Shown piece after piece: positions 25,775-34,209 of a DNA stretch of 64,000 nucleotides. The first letter of the stretch is position 1, and the number at the start of each line of letters is the position of its first letter. Origin of the DNA: Pseudomonas sp. P8_241 (GTDB taxonomy: Bacteria > Pseudomonadota > Gammaproteobacteria > Pseudomonadales > Pseudomonadaceae); assembly GCF_034008315.1 (NCBI RefSeq), contig NZ_CP125377.1:2120001-2184000 (forward strand). The letters run 5' to 3'. The position numbers and the translations under genes are program-made. The notes beneath the pieces are model-generated. The model ran no database searches, was not told the DNA's origin, and saw nothing but the letters and a program-made list of their open reading frames with translations.

Positions 25775-25790
25775 TGGCACAAACCTTGAT
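25775..25790 (+). promoter_or_regulatory. Sigma-54-like promoter for vgrG
   Basis: TGGCAC (25775-25780), five bases, then TTGAT resembles the -24/-12 consensus TGGCACG-N4-TTGCW, with A in place of C at -12. It sits about 83 bp before the vgrG start. T6SS operons in Pseudomonas are often sigma-54 dependent. Confidence 0.5.
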
Positions 25791-25857
25791 CTGTTAATCG
25801 GCACCTTGGCGGGCAATTCAACCTTCAAGTCTCATTTTTCAGCTTAAGGACAAGTCT

Positions 25858-27884
25858 ATGTTCGCGCCGGCCCATACCGCGCATTTCGAACTGAAAATTC
25901 CCACCGTACGCAACGATTTCAAGGTCCTGGCGTTTGACGGTGTCGAAAGCATCAGCACCTTGTATGCGATCCGGGTGGAGTTGGTCAGCGAGTACCCGGA
26001 TCTGGACCTGGAGAGCCTGCTCAGCCAGCCGGCCTTTCTCCGGTTCGGTCACAACGGCGAAGGCCTTCATGGGCGTATCGAAGAGGTGTCGGTCGGTGCG
26101 TCCGGCAAGCGCCTGACGCGCTACCATTTGACCCTGGTGCCGGCGCTGCACTACTTGCAGTTCAGCCACAACCAGCGGATTTTCCAGCACCAGAGCGTGC
26201 CGCAGATCATTGCCGAGGTCCTCAAGGGGCACGGTATTCTCGGCGATGCCGTGACCTTCAACGTCAGCACCAGTCCCGTGCGTGAATACTGCACGCAATA
26301 CGGGGAAAAGCGACTTCGACTTCATCCAGCGGCTGTGCAGCGAAGACGGGATTGCCTGGCACCATCAACACAGCCCGGATGGGCATCACCTGGTCTTCAG
26401 CGACGATCAGACCTGGTTCCCCAAACTCGGCGAAACGCCTTGTCAGCCAGGTTCTGGCCTGGTCGCCGAGCATCCGGTGGTCAGCCAGTTTTCCCTGCGC
26501 TTGAGCACCCGAACCAGCACGGCCACGCGCCGCGGCTATGACTTGAAACGCCCCAGCCGCTTGCTGGAAAGCCAGATCACCGCCGGGTTTACCCCGACAC
26601 TCGAAGACTACCGTTACCCGGCGCTGATCGAGAATGAAAAACTCGGCCGACAACTGGCCCGTCAGGCGCTGGAGCGGCACCGTGTCGACTACCAACTGGC
26701 CGAAGGCCAAAGCGACCAGCCGAGCCTGCGCAGCGGTCATTTCTTTGGCCTGAGCGAGCACCCGCGGCAAGCCTACAACGACTTGTGGTTGCTGCTCAGT
26801 GTCCATCACCGGGGCAAACAACCCCAGGTGCTTGAAGAGTCGGTCAGCAGCGACGTCCAGCCTGAAGACGGCTTTACCCAGGGCTATCGCAACAGCTTTG
26901 GCGCAATTCCCTGGGACGTGTTTTATCGTCCGCCGCTGCTCGCGCGCGCCTCGCAGCTGGTCAGCCAGACCGCCCGGGTCACCGGTCCTGCGGGGGAGGA
27001 GATCTTTTGCGATGAACATGGGCGGGTCAAGGTCGAGTTTCATTGGGACCGCGCCGAACGCAACAGTGACAAGAGCAGCTGCTGGCTGCGGGTGTCATCC
27101 GCGTGGGCGGGTGAACAATTTGGCGCGGTGACTATCCCGCGCATCGGCATGGAAGTGCTGGTGACCTTTCTGGAGGGCAACCCCGACCAGCCTTTGATCA
27201 CCGGCTGCGTGCCGAACACGGTTACCGCCGTGCCGTACCCCTTGCCGGAACACAAGACCCGAACCGTGCTGCGCAGCCACAGCTCACCGGCCAATGGTGG
27301 CTACAACGAGCTGTCGATCGAAGACCGCGCCGGCCAGGAGCTGATCTACCTGCGCGCCCAGCGTGACCTACAACAGCAAGTCCTCAACGACAGCCGGCTG
27401 GAGGTGGGTAACCAGCGGCATGAAATCATCAAGGGCGACAGCATCACGGTGCTGGAAGGGGCAAGAGCAGCGCACCGTGACTGCCGACCGCAAGGTCGAG
27501 CTCAAGGCCAACGATTATTTGCAGGTGGCCCACAGCAGCCACACCCGTGTCGGCCAGACGCTGGTGGCCGAAGCCGGCCAGCAGGTGCACCTCAAGGCCG
27601 GGGCGAATCTTATCCTCGATGCCGGGGTCAGCATCACCTTGAAAGCCGGCGGCCAGCACATCGTGATCGGGCCGGGTGGCATTTTCAGCAGCACAGAGAT
27701 TCAAATCGGCGGAGCACCGGTGCCGGGTCCTCCTGCGCAGTCGGCCCTTTCGGATACTCCCGTGAACATCGAAGCGTCGGTTGCTCCATCACCGGCCGCA
27801 CAGGGAGCGGCTTTGGTTCAAGCCGCTGAGGTTGCTGCCCCGATCTGTGCGGTGTGCCAAAAACTGGCACAGGTGAACCCATGA
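25858..27884 (+). pseudogene. vgrG: VgrG (TssI) T6SS spike protein, two frameshifts
   Basis: Three consecutive frames together encode one VgrG. A gp27-like N terminus (FELKIPTVRNDFKVLAFDGVE) is followed by YCTQYGESDFDFIQRLCSEDGIAW spanning the first break. An OB/gp5 region (RVTGPAGEEIFCDEHGRVKVEFHWDR, PRIGMEVLVTFLEGNPDQPLITGCV) and a C-terminal beta-helix (TVTADRKVELKANDYLQV to GGQHIVIGPGGIF) come after it. Removing one A from the run at 26306-26309 and one G from 27458-27461 restores a 674-residue protein of normal VgrG length. It forms the tip that carries the effector encoded downstream. Whether the breaks are mutations or base-calling errors cannot be told here. Confidence 0.88.
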
Positions 27885-28732
27885 ATCAGGCGTATTTGCT
27901 GCTCGATGCAGCCCAGATCGCCAACCTGCCGATCCGTCTGTTTGAATTGGGATGCAATACGGTGTTTCACCCCCTGTATCAACAGACGGCTTATCACGCT
28001 CTGGACGCGGTGGGTCCGGTGCTGGTGCCGGTGCTTCCAAATAGCCCGCTGGCACGCACTTTTATTCAAGAGTGGAGTGAGACGGCGGGTATCTGGCTGG
28101 AATCCGAGGCGGATGAGGCAGTGTTGTTAGTGCACCTTCGCAGCCTGATTCACGCCCGCGTCGAGGGCGATGTCACGGTCTTTTTCCGGTATTACGACCC
28201 GCGCATCACCCATTTGTGGCTCGCTGACCTGCTGCCCACGGAGCGTGATGGGCTGATGGGGCCGATTCGACTCATCATGCTGCCGGAGTCGGTTGATCGC
28301 TCCGGTTTTATTCGCCAGGAAAATCCTGAACAAGCGGCGGCGCAATACGCGGATAAACCCTGGTTATACCTTTCTGCGCAACAACTGGATCACTTGAACC
28401 AAGCCAAGCGCCAATGCCTTGCCCGGCGCTTGATCGAGCATAGCCAGCAGCATTTCCCACAGTCCCTGCAAGGGTTGGATCACGCCGCACAACAGCAGTG
28501 GGCTGCGAGCTGCCAACGCAGCGCTGAGCGACAGGGCTACGGTGCCGCCGACGAAGTCATGTGCTGGGCCAAGTTTCACGCCGTGCTGGGTGAGGACTTT
28601 CCCTGCGCCCCCGGCCATGGGGTTTACCGGCAGATTCTCGCCGAAGCAGGCGTTTTGCCAGAACAACGCCTGGAAAACCTGAATGCCGAACTGACACGGC
28701 AGTTGCTCACCGACAAGGAGTTCTCTGTATGA
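27881..28732 (+). CDS. DUF4123 T6SS effector adaptor (Tap/TEC-like)
   Basis: The 283-residue protein has the DUF4123 pattern: YLLLDAAQIANLPIRLFELG near the start, YHALDAVGPVLVPVLPNSPLARTFIQEW, and VTVFFRYYDPRITHLWLADLL in the middle. Such adaptors load one cognate effector onto one VgrG. Its ATG overlaps the vgrG stop (ATGA) and its own end overlaps the effector start, so vgrG, adaptor and effector are translationally coupled. Confidence 0.9.
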   Translation: MNQAYLLLDAAQIANLPIRLFELGCNTVFHPLYQQTAYHALDAVGPVLVPVLPNSPLARTFIQEWSETAGIWLESEADEAVLLVHLRSLIHARVEGDVTVFFRYYDPRITHLWLADLLPTERDGLMGPIRLIMLPESVDRSGFIRQENPEQAAAQYADKPWLYLSAQQLDHLNQAKRQCLARRLIEHSQQHFPQSLQGLDHAAQQQWAASCQRSAERQGYGAADEVMCWAKFHAVLGEDFPCAPGHGVYRQILAEAGVLPEQRLENLNAELTRQLLTDKEFSV

Positions 28733-30870
28733 GCGCAGATAGACTGGCGATGGTCGATCGCCTGGCACAGGCCGACCGTGCCGCCAAGGCGATGCCGCAT
28801 GAAGATATCAATAGCCCCTTGACCCCTTGCCCGGCCCACCAGCCGGTACTGTTCGTGGTGCCGGTGCGTTATGCCCTGGGGGAAGAAAACGCCACCCAGG
28901 CCTGCTGCCAGCCCGGGGTTGGCACGCAGAGTCATCCCCTGGCGACACGGCGCCTGCGGGCCGGTTTTCTCTACCTGTGGCAAAACAACGGTCCGTTGAA
29001 ACGCTATGCGGTCGCGGCAGATGGTTTGCTCAGCGAGCAAGCGCTGGAGGACGAGACGACCCTCTTGCAGAAGGGTAACGTGGCGGGGCTGGCCCTGGAA
29101 AAAATCCACGACGCCTGGATGCTCTACAGCGAGTTCCCGCTGAACGCCGAGCACTGCCAGTCGCTGAGCGACAGCCATGCCCAGCGCGCAGCGCACATGC
29201 GCCACGTGGCCTTGCGCACGGTGGCCGACGAGCTGCAAGCGCCCCATTGCCCGCCGCTGGCGAGCGCCGATCAAGTGCTGGCCGAACTCATCCCGGACAC
29301 CTATGCCCGGTCGATGAAAGCGGATCAAAAACAGGGCGGTGAAGACACCGGCGCGCTGGGCGCCACGGCGATGAAAGCCCCGACCCCGGCCAACATCAAG
29401 GCCTACACCGACGCCATGCACCGCGCCCGTGAGCGCGAACGTATCCTCGCCGAGTACCCCGACGCCAGCGATCAGCCGCCGGGTCAGTGGAGTGCCGAGC
29501 CGTGGGACGGGCAGGGCACCCGGGACTGGCTGGACCGCGCCAGATCCCAGGCTGGGCCCTTGTTCAGCGTGTTCGCCTGCCTGGACGACGATCTGGGCGT
29601 GCTGCGGGACATCAACCATGAGCAAGAGTGGCTGGAGGCGCGTCACGAACAGTGGCTGGGCGACAACAACTTGCGCCTGAGCATCGGCGGGTTCATTCGC
29701 AGCCTGATCAGCGAAGACGGCGCCGAGCTGGCCGGCACGCTCAGCTACCGATACAAGGATCGCGACATCAGCCTCACGCCCGAGCAGGGCGAGGTGATGC
29801 TCAAGGCCCAGCACCGGCTGGATGAGGAACTCAAGGCCGAAACCCGTGCCCGCCAGTACGGCGGCCAGCCCACACAGGCCGAGGCGGCCGCCCGCGATGC
29901 GCGCATCGCCGCCATCGTCGCCCCGGTGCGGGCGTTTATTCCGGCGGACTTGTACACCGAAGCGGAATTCGTCGTCCGCGAGTACCGCGCGCAAAAGCAC
30001 GCCAACCTCAACAACCATTTCTTGAGTGATAAAGTCAGCGAGTACATCGACCTCAAGGCGATGAACACCTGGCTCGAAGAGACCGCGCCGGCGCACTACC
30101 AGCAGATCGAGCAGCGTCACACCGCGTTGTTCGCCGACCGCGGCCAGTACCTCAAACGCTCGCGCAGCGGCACCTGGTTTGTCGATTACGACGACCTGGA
30201 GACCCGCCAGTGGCTGACCGAACTCGCCACCGGCTGCCTGACCGCCCAATGCATCCGCGCCCAGGGGGCCGAACAGTACGCCGACTATGTGCGCGCGGCG
30301 GACGGTGGTGCGCTGACGCACCTGTTCAACGCCTGGACACCCACGATCGACGCCGCCGTCAATAACGTCAGCCGCCTGGGCGAACTGATGGCGGCACTGG
30401 CCGACGACAACCTCAATGCCACGCACCTGGCGCTGGCGCCATTGAGCAAGCCGATCCTGCACGACATCGCGGCCATGGCCCGTGACGTCGGCAGCGCGTG
30501 GAGCGTGCTGGTCAAGCGGCTCGCGGCGGCCTTGCTGGTGCTCAAAGGCGATAAAGCCTTCAGCAATGCCTGGCTGGGCATTTTCGTCGCCGCGCGTCTG
30601 GGCAGCGATGCGCGCTTGCAGTTCGGCGTCGAAGGGAGCCGGCAGCTGTGGAAACTGCTGGGACAACAGGCCGACGCGTTGGACGGCTGGGTGAAAACCA
30701 CCGGCAAGGCCATTGGGGCCGGGCGGGTGGAGCGGATCGTCAACTCGCCGGCGGTGGCCAACAGCGGCGGCGTGGTGCCAGTGGCGGCGTTGTTATTGAA
30801 CGTGCTGAATGCGCAGAACTATTTGAGCGAGGCTGGGGGGTGGAGGGATGGACAGTCGACGGGTGTATGA
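28729..30870 (+). CDS. VasX/BTH_I2691-like T6SS effector, N-terminal part
   Basis: This 713-residue frame begins with the toxin VasX N-terminal domain: PCPAHQPVLFVVPVRYALG at about 33-51, then LATRRLRAGFLYLWQ and LKRYAVAADGLLSEQ. A long, mostly soluble helical region follows, with coiled-coil-like acidic/basic stretches (RARERERILAEYPD). It stops shortly after NVLNAQNYLSEAGG, just past a G6 tract at 30835-30840. Losing one G joins it to the next frame, giving 1089 residues, close to the roughly 1085 of VasX. The family kills neighbouring cells by permeabilising membranes. Confidence 0.85.
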   Translation: MSADRLAMVDRLAQADRAAKAMPHEDINSPLTPCPAHQPVLFVVPVRYALGEENATQACCQPGVGTQSHPLATRRLRAGFLYLWQNNGPLKRYAVAADGLLSEQALEDETTLLQKGNVAGLALEKIHDAWMLYSEFPLNAEHCQSLSDSHAQRAAHMRHVALRTVADELQAPHCPPLASADQVLAELIPDTYARSMKADQKQGGEDTGALGATAMKAPTPANIKAYTDAMHRARERERILAEYPDASDQPPGQWSAEPWDGQGTRDWLDRARSQAGPLFSVFACLDDDLGVLRDINHEQEWLEARHEQWLGDNNLRLSIGGFIRSLISEDGAELAGTLSYRYKDRDISLTPEQGEVMLKAQHRLDEELKAETRARQYGGQPTQAEAAARDARIAAIVAPVRAFIPADLYTEAEFVVREYRAQKHANLNNHFLSDKVSEYIDLKAMNTWLEETAPAHYQQIEQRHTALFADRGQYLKRSRSGTWFVDYDDLETRQWLTELATGCLTAQCIRAQGAEQYADYVRAADGGALTHLFNAWTPTIDAAVNNVSRLGELMAALADDNLNATHLALAPLSKPILHDIAAMARDVGSAWSVLVKRLAAALLVLKGDKAFSNAWLGIFVAARLGSDARLQFGVEGSRQLWKLLGQQADALDGWVKTTGKAIGAGRVERIVNSPAVANSGGVVPVAALLLNVLNAQNYLSEAGGWRDGQSTGV

Positions 30871-31999
30871 CACGGTGTCGGCGACGTTGTATGCGGGGGC
30901 GGCGTTGGTGGCGGTGATTGATCATCAGGTGCGGAAGGGGTTGGGGAAGGATAGGTTCTTTATTCGAACATCTGCAGCTCCGACTCTGACGCTGTTTGGT
31001 GGGGTGATTGGCGGGTTGTCTGCAGGTGCCGCGTATCAGGAGTTTAGATCGCTACAAAAGCAACTAGAAGATGCCCAGAGCCGAATCGATCCATGGCTGG
31101 ACATGCGCCAGACTGTGGTTGGTGGACAAATCGCAGCCTTCGGTGCCCAGGCATTGTTGGGGACTACTTACACAATGAAAGCCTTGGCAGGTTCCATAAC
31201 TGTCGAAGCCGCCATCTTGCGCTACACGCTGTACCTGGGGCCGTTGAACTGGCTGATTGCCGTGCTGGGCGTGCTGCACTTGATCACTTGGGTCTTCGAG
31301 CAAACCCCGCTGCAAAACTTCCTCAACTTCTGTTGCTGGTCAAAAGCCCGGGCGCTCGACCTGGCCCCCATCGCAGCCAAAGCCCAGGAGGAAGAACTCG
31401 ATAGGCTGTACTTCATCCTGTATGCACCTCGGGTCAGCATGCAAAGCAGCACGGAATCGACCCTGGGTAGTGGCGCGTCGGGCCTTGCCTTCGTCAGCGC
31501 CATCAAGGCCCTGACCATCGATTTACCGGGGGCCGAGCCCGGCAGTGCCTACCTGGAACTGAGCATGATCGGTGATCCCGTGGATACCCAGGCTTACCGC
31601 CATCTGATCAAGAACAGCCCCAACCAACATTTCAAGCCGCCGCGTCCCTGGCGGGACATGACGCCGCACTGGCTGGTCAGCAGCATTTGCGAGTGGATAC
31701 CGTTCAAGGACGGTCAGGGTCTGCGCCTGAGTGGTCCCTTCAAGGCGCTACGCGATGTCTTGGGCACAACCCCCAGCAGCGTTTCCCTGCGGTTGCGCTA
31801 TCGCACGCCACTCCTCGCCATGCTCGGCGCCCCGACCTTCATCGGTGGCGAAGCAGGGCTGGCCTTTACCTTGAGCGACAGCACCGGCGTGATCGCGCTG
31901 CGGAACGACCCGACGCCTGAGCTGGATCGTGTCCCGCGATACCGGCTCGGCGAAGATCATCCCGGCGCCTCTTACCTGCAACCCAAGGACAAACCATGA
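30848..31999 (+). CDS. VasX/BTH_I2691-like effector, C-terminal membrane part
   Basis: The 383-residue frame overlaps the previous one by 23 bases. It has hydrophobic segments at about 45-65 (APTLTLFGGVIGGLSAGAAY), 89-112 (VVGGQIAAFGAQALLGTTY) and 122-145 (ILRYTLYLGPLNWLIAVLGVLHLITWVF), then a soluble C-terminal region ending RLGEDHPGASYLQPKDKP. It is most likely the pore-forming end of the same effector rather than a separate gene. Its stop overlaps the immunity start in ATGA. The last roughly 75 residues are duplicated at 32933. Confidence 0.82.
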   Translation: MDSRRVYDTVSATLYAGAALVAVIDHQVRKGLGKDRFFIRTSAAPTLTLFGGVIGGLSAGAAYQEFRSLQKQLEDAQSRIDPWLDMRQTVVGGQIAAFGAQALLGTTYTMKALAGSITVEAAILRYTLYLGPLNWLIAVLGVLHLITWVFEQTPLQNFLNFCCWSKARALDLAPIAAKAQEEELDRLYFILYAPRVSMQSSTESTLGSGASGLAFVSAIKALTIDLPGAEPGSAYLELSMIGDPVDTQAYRHLIKNSPNQHFKPPRPWRDMTPHWLVSSICEWIPFKDGQGLRLSGPFKALRDVLGTTPSSVSLRLRYRTPLLAMLGAPTFIGGEAGLAFTLSDSTGVIALRNDPTPELDRVPRYRLGEDHPGASYLQPKDKP

Positions 32000-32939
32000 G
32001 CACGCCCGAGGCAGGCACCACAAAAAACGGCTGTTGTCGCGCAACGATTATTTGGCGCCGCTGCCCATCCCTACGGGAGAAAAGCCGTGTGATGTGCTCA
32101 ACATCATTTGGCGCAAAAATGAGGTGTTTCTGGATGTCGGCAACTACAGCATTGGTTCGGCGGTGATGACCATTTGGCCGGGGGTGATGCTGTTTTTAGC
32201 CATGTCTTTTTTTACTCGAAATCTCGACATTGAATTCAGTCAAGAGATTTTGATATTGGGCGCAGTTATTATGGGCATTCCTATCTGTTTGGTAATCCAA
32301 GGCCTCTTCCGCGAAGTCCCCTTACCCATACGCTTCAACCGCCAACGCCGCGAAGTCTGCGTCCCACGCGATAACGGCGAATACTGGCTCGTCCCCTGGG
32401 AAAGCGTGACCGCCGCCGCCACACAGCACTCTTCCGTCAGCCAGGCTGGCCGCAACACGATGGGCTTGCTGGTCATCGGCTTCGAGAATCCGGATCCCCA
32501 CGCCGAGGAAGACAACAAGCACTTTTCGCTGGGTTTCAACTGCGGCGGCGGCACCACGGCGATGGCGTTGTGGGAGTGCATGCGCAGCTACATGGAGATC
32601 GGGCCGGCAGCAGCGCCGGAGGCGGCTGCGCTCAACTCGGGAGCGAACCTGCGCTACTACATCGATTACATGAGCGACAAGGCCAAAGAGCGCGGTTGGA
32701 TTTTGACGCTGTTGTGGGAGGGCGTGTTCGGCGTATTCATCTTCAATGCTCCTCTCGCCACCTATCTGCAAAGGAAAAAGCTGTACCCACCGCCCGACCT
32801 GCTCTATCCCGACATCATCGAATGGTCCAAACCACTCCCCCCGGAACAATGGGCCAAACGCTCCCCGGAACTGGAAGCCGCCATCGCCAAACGCGAGGCT
32901 GAACTCGCTAGCCAGCAAGAGCGAGAGCTGGCGTGACGA
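31772..32939 (+). repeat. Tandem repeat unit 1 (effector tip + immunity)
   Basis: The unit starts in the effector C-terminal coding sequence (CCCAGCAGCGTTTCCCTGCG) and ends with the first immunity gene. Unit 2 follows at 32960-34152. Long blocks are nearly identical and two internal blocks differ. Confidence 0.9.
31996..32936 (+). pseudogene. DUF6708-type membrane immunity protein copy 1, frameshifted
   Basis: The expected start ATG at 31996 overlaps the effector stop. At 32022-32027 the run AAAAAA replaces the AAAACAA of copy 2, a one-base loss after codon 9 that puts the rest out of frame. The body is otherwise intact: conserved DYLAPLPIPTGEKPCDVLNIIW, two membrane segments, RFNRQRREVCVPRDNGEYWLVPWESV, a third membrane segment near 33-LLWEGVFGVFIFNAPLA, and the tail ELEAAIAKREAELASQQERELA. 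A non-ATG internal start could still make a slightly shortened protein. It is the presumed cognate protector of the effector. Confidence 0.75.
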
Positions 32940-33187
32940 CAAATCCTCAAGGCCGGTTGCCCAGCACCGTTTCCCTGCGGTTGCGCTATCGCACGCCACT
33001 CCTCGCCATGCTTGGTGCCCCGACCTTCATCGGTGGCGAAGCAAGGCTGGCCTTTACCTTGAGCGACAGCACCGGCGTGATCGCGCTGCGGAACGACCCG
33101 ACACCTGAGCTGGATCGTGTCCCGCGCTACCGGCTCGGCGAAGATCATCCCGGTGCCTCTTACCTGCAACCCAAGGACAAACCATGA
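32933..33187 (+). CDS. Orphan effector C-terminal tip fragment
   Basis: The 84-residue frame starts at GTG overlapping the stop of immunity copy 1. After nine unrelated residues it repeats the effector C terminus (STVSLRLRYRTPLLAMLGAPTFIGGEARLAFTLSD to LQPKDKP), differing at a few positions. It ends with the same ATGA overlap to immunity copy 2. It is a remnant of the duplication; whether it is translated as a protein of use or only couples immunity translation is unknown. Confidence 0.75.
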   Translation: MTTNPQGRLPSTVSLRLRYRTPLLAMLGAPTFIGGEARLAFTLSDSTGVIALRNDPTPELDRVPRYRLGEDHPGASYLQPKDKP

Positions 33188-34152
33188 GCACGCCCGAGGC
33201 AGGCACCACAAAACAACGGCTGTTGTCGCGCAATGATTATTTGGCGCCGCTGCCCATCCCTACGGGAGAAAAGCCGTGTGATGTGCTCAACATCATTTGG
33301 CGCAAGAATGAGGTGTTTCTGGATGTCGGCAACTACAGCATTGGTTCAGCGGTGATGGTGCTCTGGCCGATGGTGGTACTGTTTGCATTTATGGGTTATC
33401 TGTTCAGAAATGATCACGATGAAATGCACCTTTTTGCGGTGATGACCACCATCATTATTGGTGTGCCTACCGTTCTCTTGATCCAGGCCCTATTCCGCGA
33501 AGTACCGCTCCCTGTGCGCTTCAACCGCCAACGCCGCGAAGTCTGCGTCCCACGCGATAACGGCGAATACTGGCTCGTCCCCTGGGAAAGCGTGACCGCC
33601 GCCGCCACTCAGCACTCTTCCGTCAGCCAGGCTGGCCGCAACACGATGGGCTTGCTGGTCATCGGCTTCGAGAATCCCGATCCCCACGCCGAGGAAGACA
33701 ACAAGCACTTTTCGCTGGGCTTCCACTGCGGCGGCGGCACCACGGCGATGGCGTTGTGGGAGTGCATGCGCAGCTACATGGAGATCGGGCTGCAAGTTCT
33801 CCCGTTAACCAATGATTTTGAAGGGGAGCGAGAGAGACTGCGTGGAAGGAATGTTTTCTGGGGTGTTTTCTGTGACTACTTGAATGGCATCAGACAACAT
33901 CTGGCAGCCTGGGAAATTGACAAGGCATTGTGGCTTATCATCGGCGCCGTACTGTTCGGGGCACCGCTGGCAATGATGCTGCAAGCGTGGAAATTGTCAC
34001 CGCCACCCGCGTTGACCCACCCCGATATCATCGAATGGTCCAAACCACTCCCTCCGGAACAATGGGCCAAACGCTCCCCGGAGCTCGAAGCCGCCATCGC
34101 CAACCGCGAGGCTGAACTCGCTAGCCAGCAAGAGCGAGAGCTGGCTTGACAA
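32960..34152 (+). repeat. Tandem repeat unit 2 (effector tip + immunity)
   Basis: The second unit starts CCCAGCACCGTTTCCCTGCG, offset by 1188 bases from unit 1, and ends after the second immunity gene. Confidence 0.9.
33184..34149 (+). CDS. DUF6708-type membrane immunity protein copy 2
   Basis: This intact 321-residue paralog of the preceding copy has membrane segments at about 55-73 (AVMVLWPMVVLFAFMGYLF), 82-100 (VMTTIIIGVPTVLLIQALF) and 252-272 (LWLIIGAVLFGAPLAMMLQA). Between them lies the soluble RFNRQRREVCVPRDNGEYWLVPWESV region. It would sit in the inner membrane and neutralise the pore-former. Residues 1-57, about 99-203 and the last 45 are almost identical to copy 1; the segments between differ strongly. 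The function as an immunity protein is inferred from position and membrane topology. Confidence 0.8.
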   Translation: MSTPEAGTTKQRLLSRNDYLAPLPIPTGEKPCDVLNIIWRKNEVFLDVGNYSIGSAVMVLWPMVVLFAFMGYLFRNDHDEMHLFAVMTTIIIGVPTVLLIQALFREVPLPVRFNRQRREVCVPRDNGEYWLVPWESVTAAATQHSSVSQAGRNTMGLLVIGFENPDPHAEEDNKHFSLGFHCGGGTTAMALWECMRSYMEIGLQVLPLTNDFEGERERLRGRNVFWGVFCDYLNGIRQHLAAWEIDKALWLIIGAVLFGAPLAMMLQAWKLSPPPALTHPDIIEWSKPLPPEQWAKRSPELEAAIANREAELASQQERELA

Positions 34153-34167
34153 CACCCGCCAGAATCC

Positions 34168-34191
34168 AAAAAAAACCCCGCAAAAGCGGGG
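34168..34191 (-). terminator. Terminator after paaK
   Basis: CCCCGC (34176-34181) and GCGGGG (34186-34191) form a stem with an AAAA loop; on the minus strand it is followed by eight T. It serves the paa operon. No T-run follows on the plus strand. Confidence 0.85.
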
Positions 34192-34209
34192 CAGTAAGGG
34201 GTGCAGCAG

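Larger units (their letters stand above)
25182..25857. other. Intergenic region between paaA and the T6SS island
   Basis: This 676-bp gap contains the paaA promoter with paired GCGATAC sites (25224-25291), an apparently non-coding stretch (25300-25560), three TGCGCAA palindromes (25567-25689) and a sigma-54-like promoter (25775) for vgrG. A 91-codon GTG-started frame at 25321-25596 has no recognisable domain and is not called. Confidence 0.6.

Noticed and set aside
32933..33187. Independent small toxin gene
   Set aside because: It is a truncated copy of the effector C terminus without the membrane segments, so a stand-alone toxin is unlikely.
25600..34200. Integrative element boundaries (att repeats, integrase) around the T6SS island
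   Set aside because: I saw no integrase, transposase or flanking direct repeat; the only large repeats are internal to the effector/immunity module.
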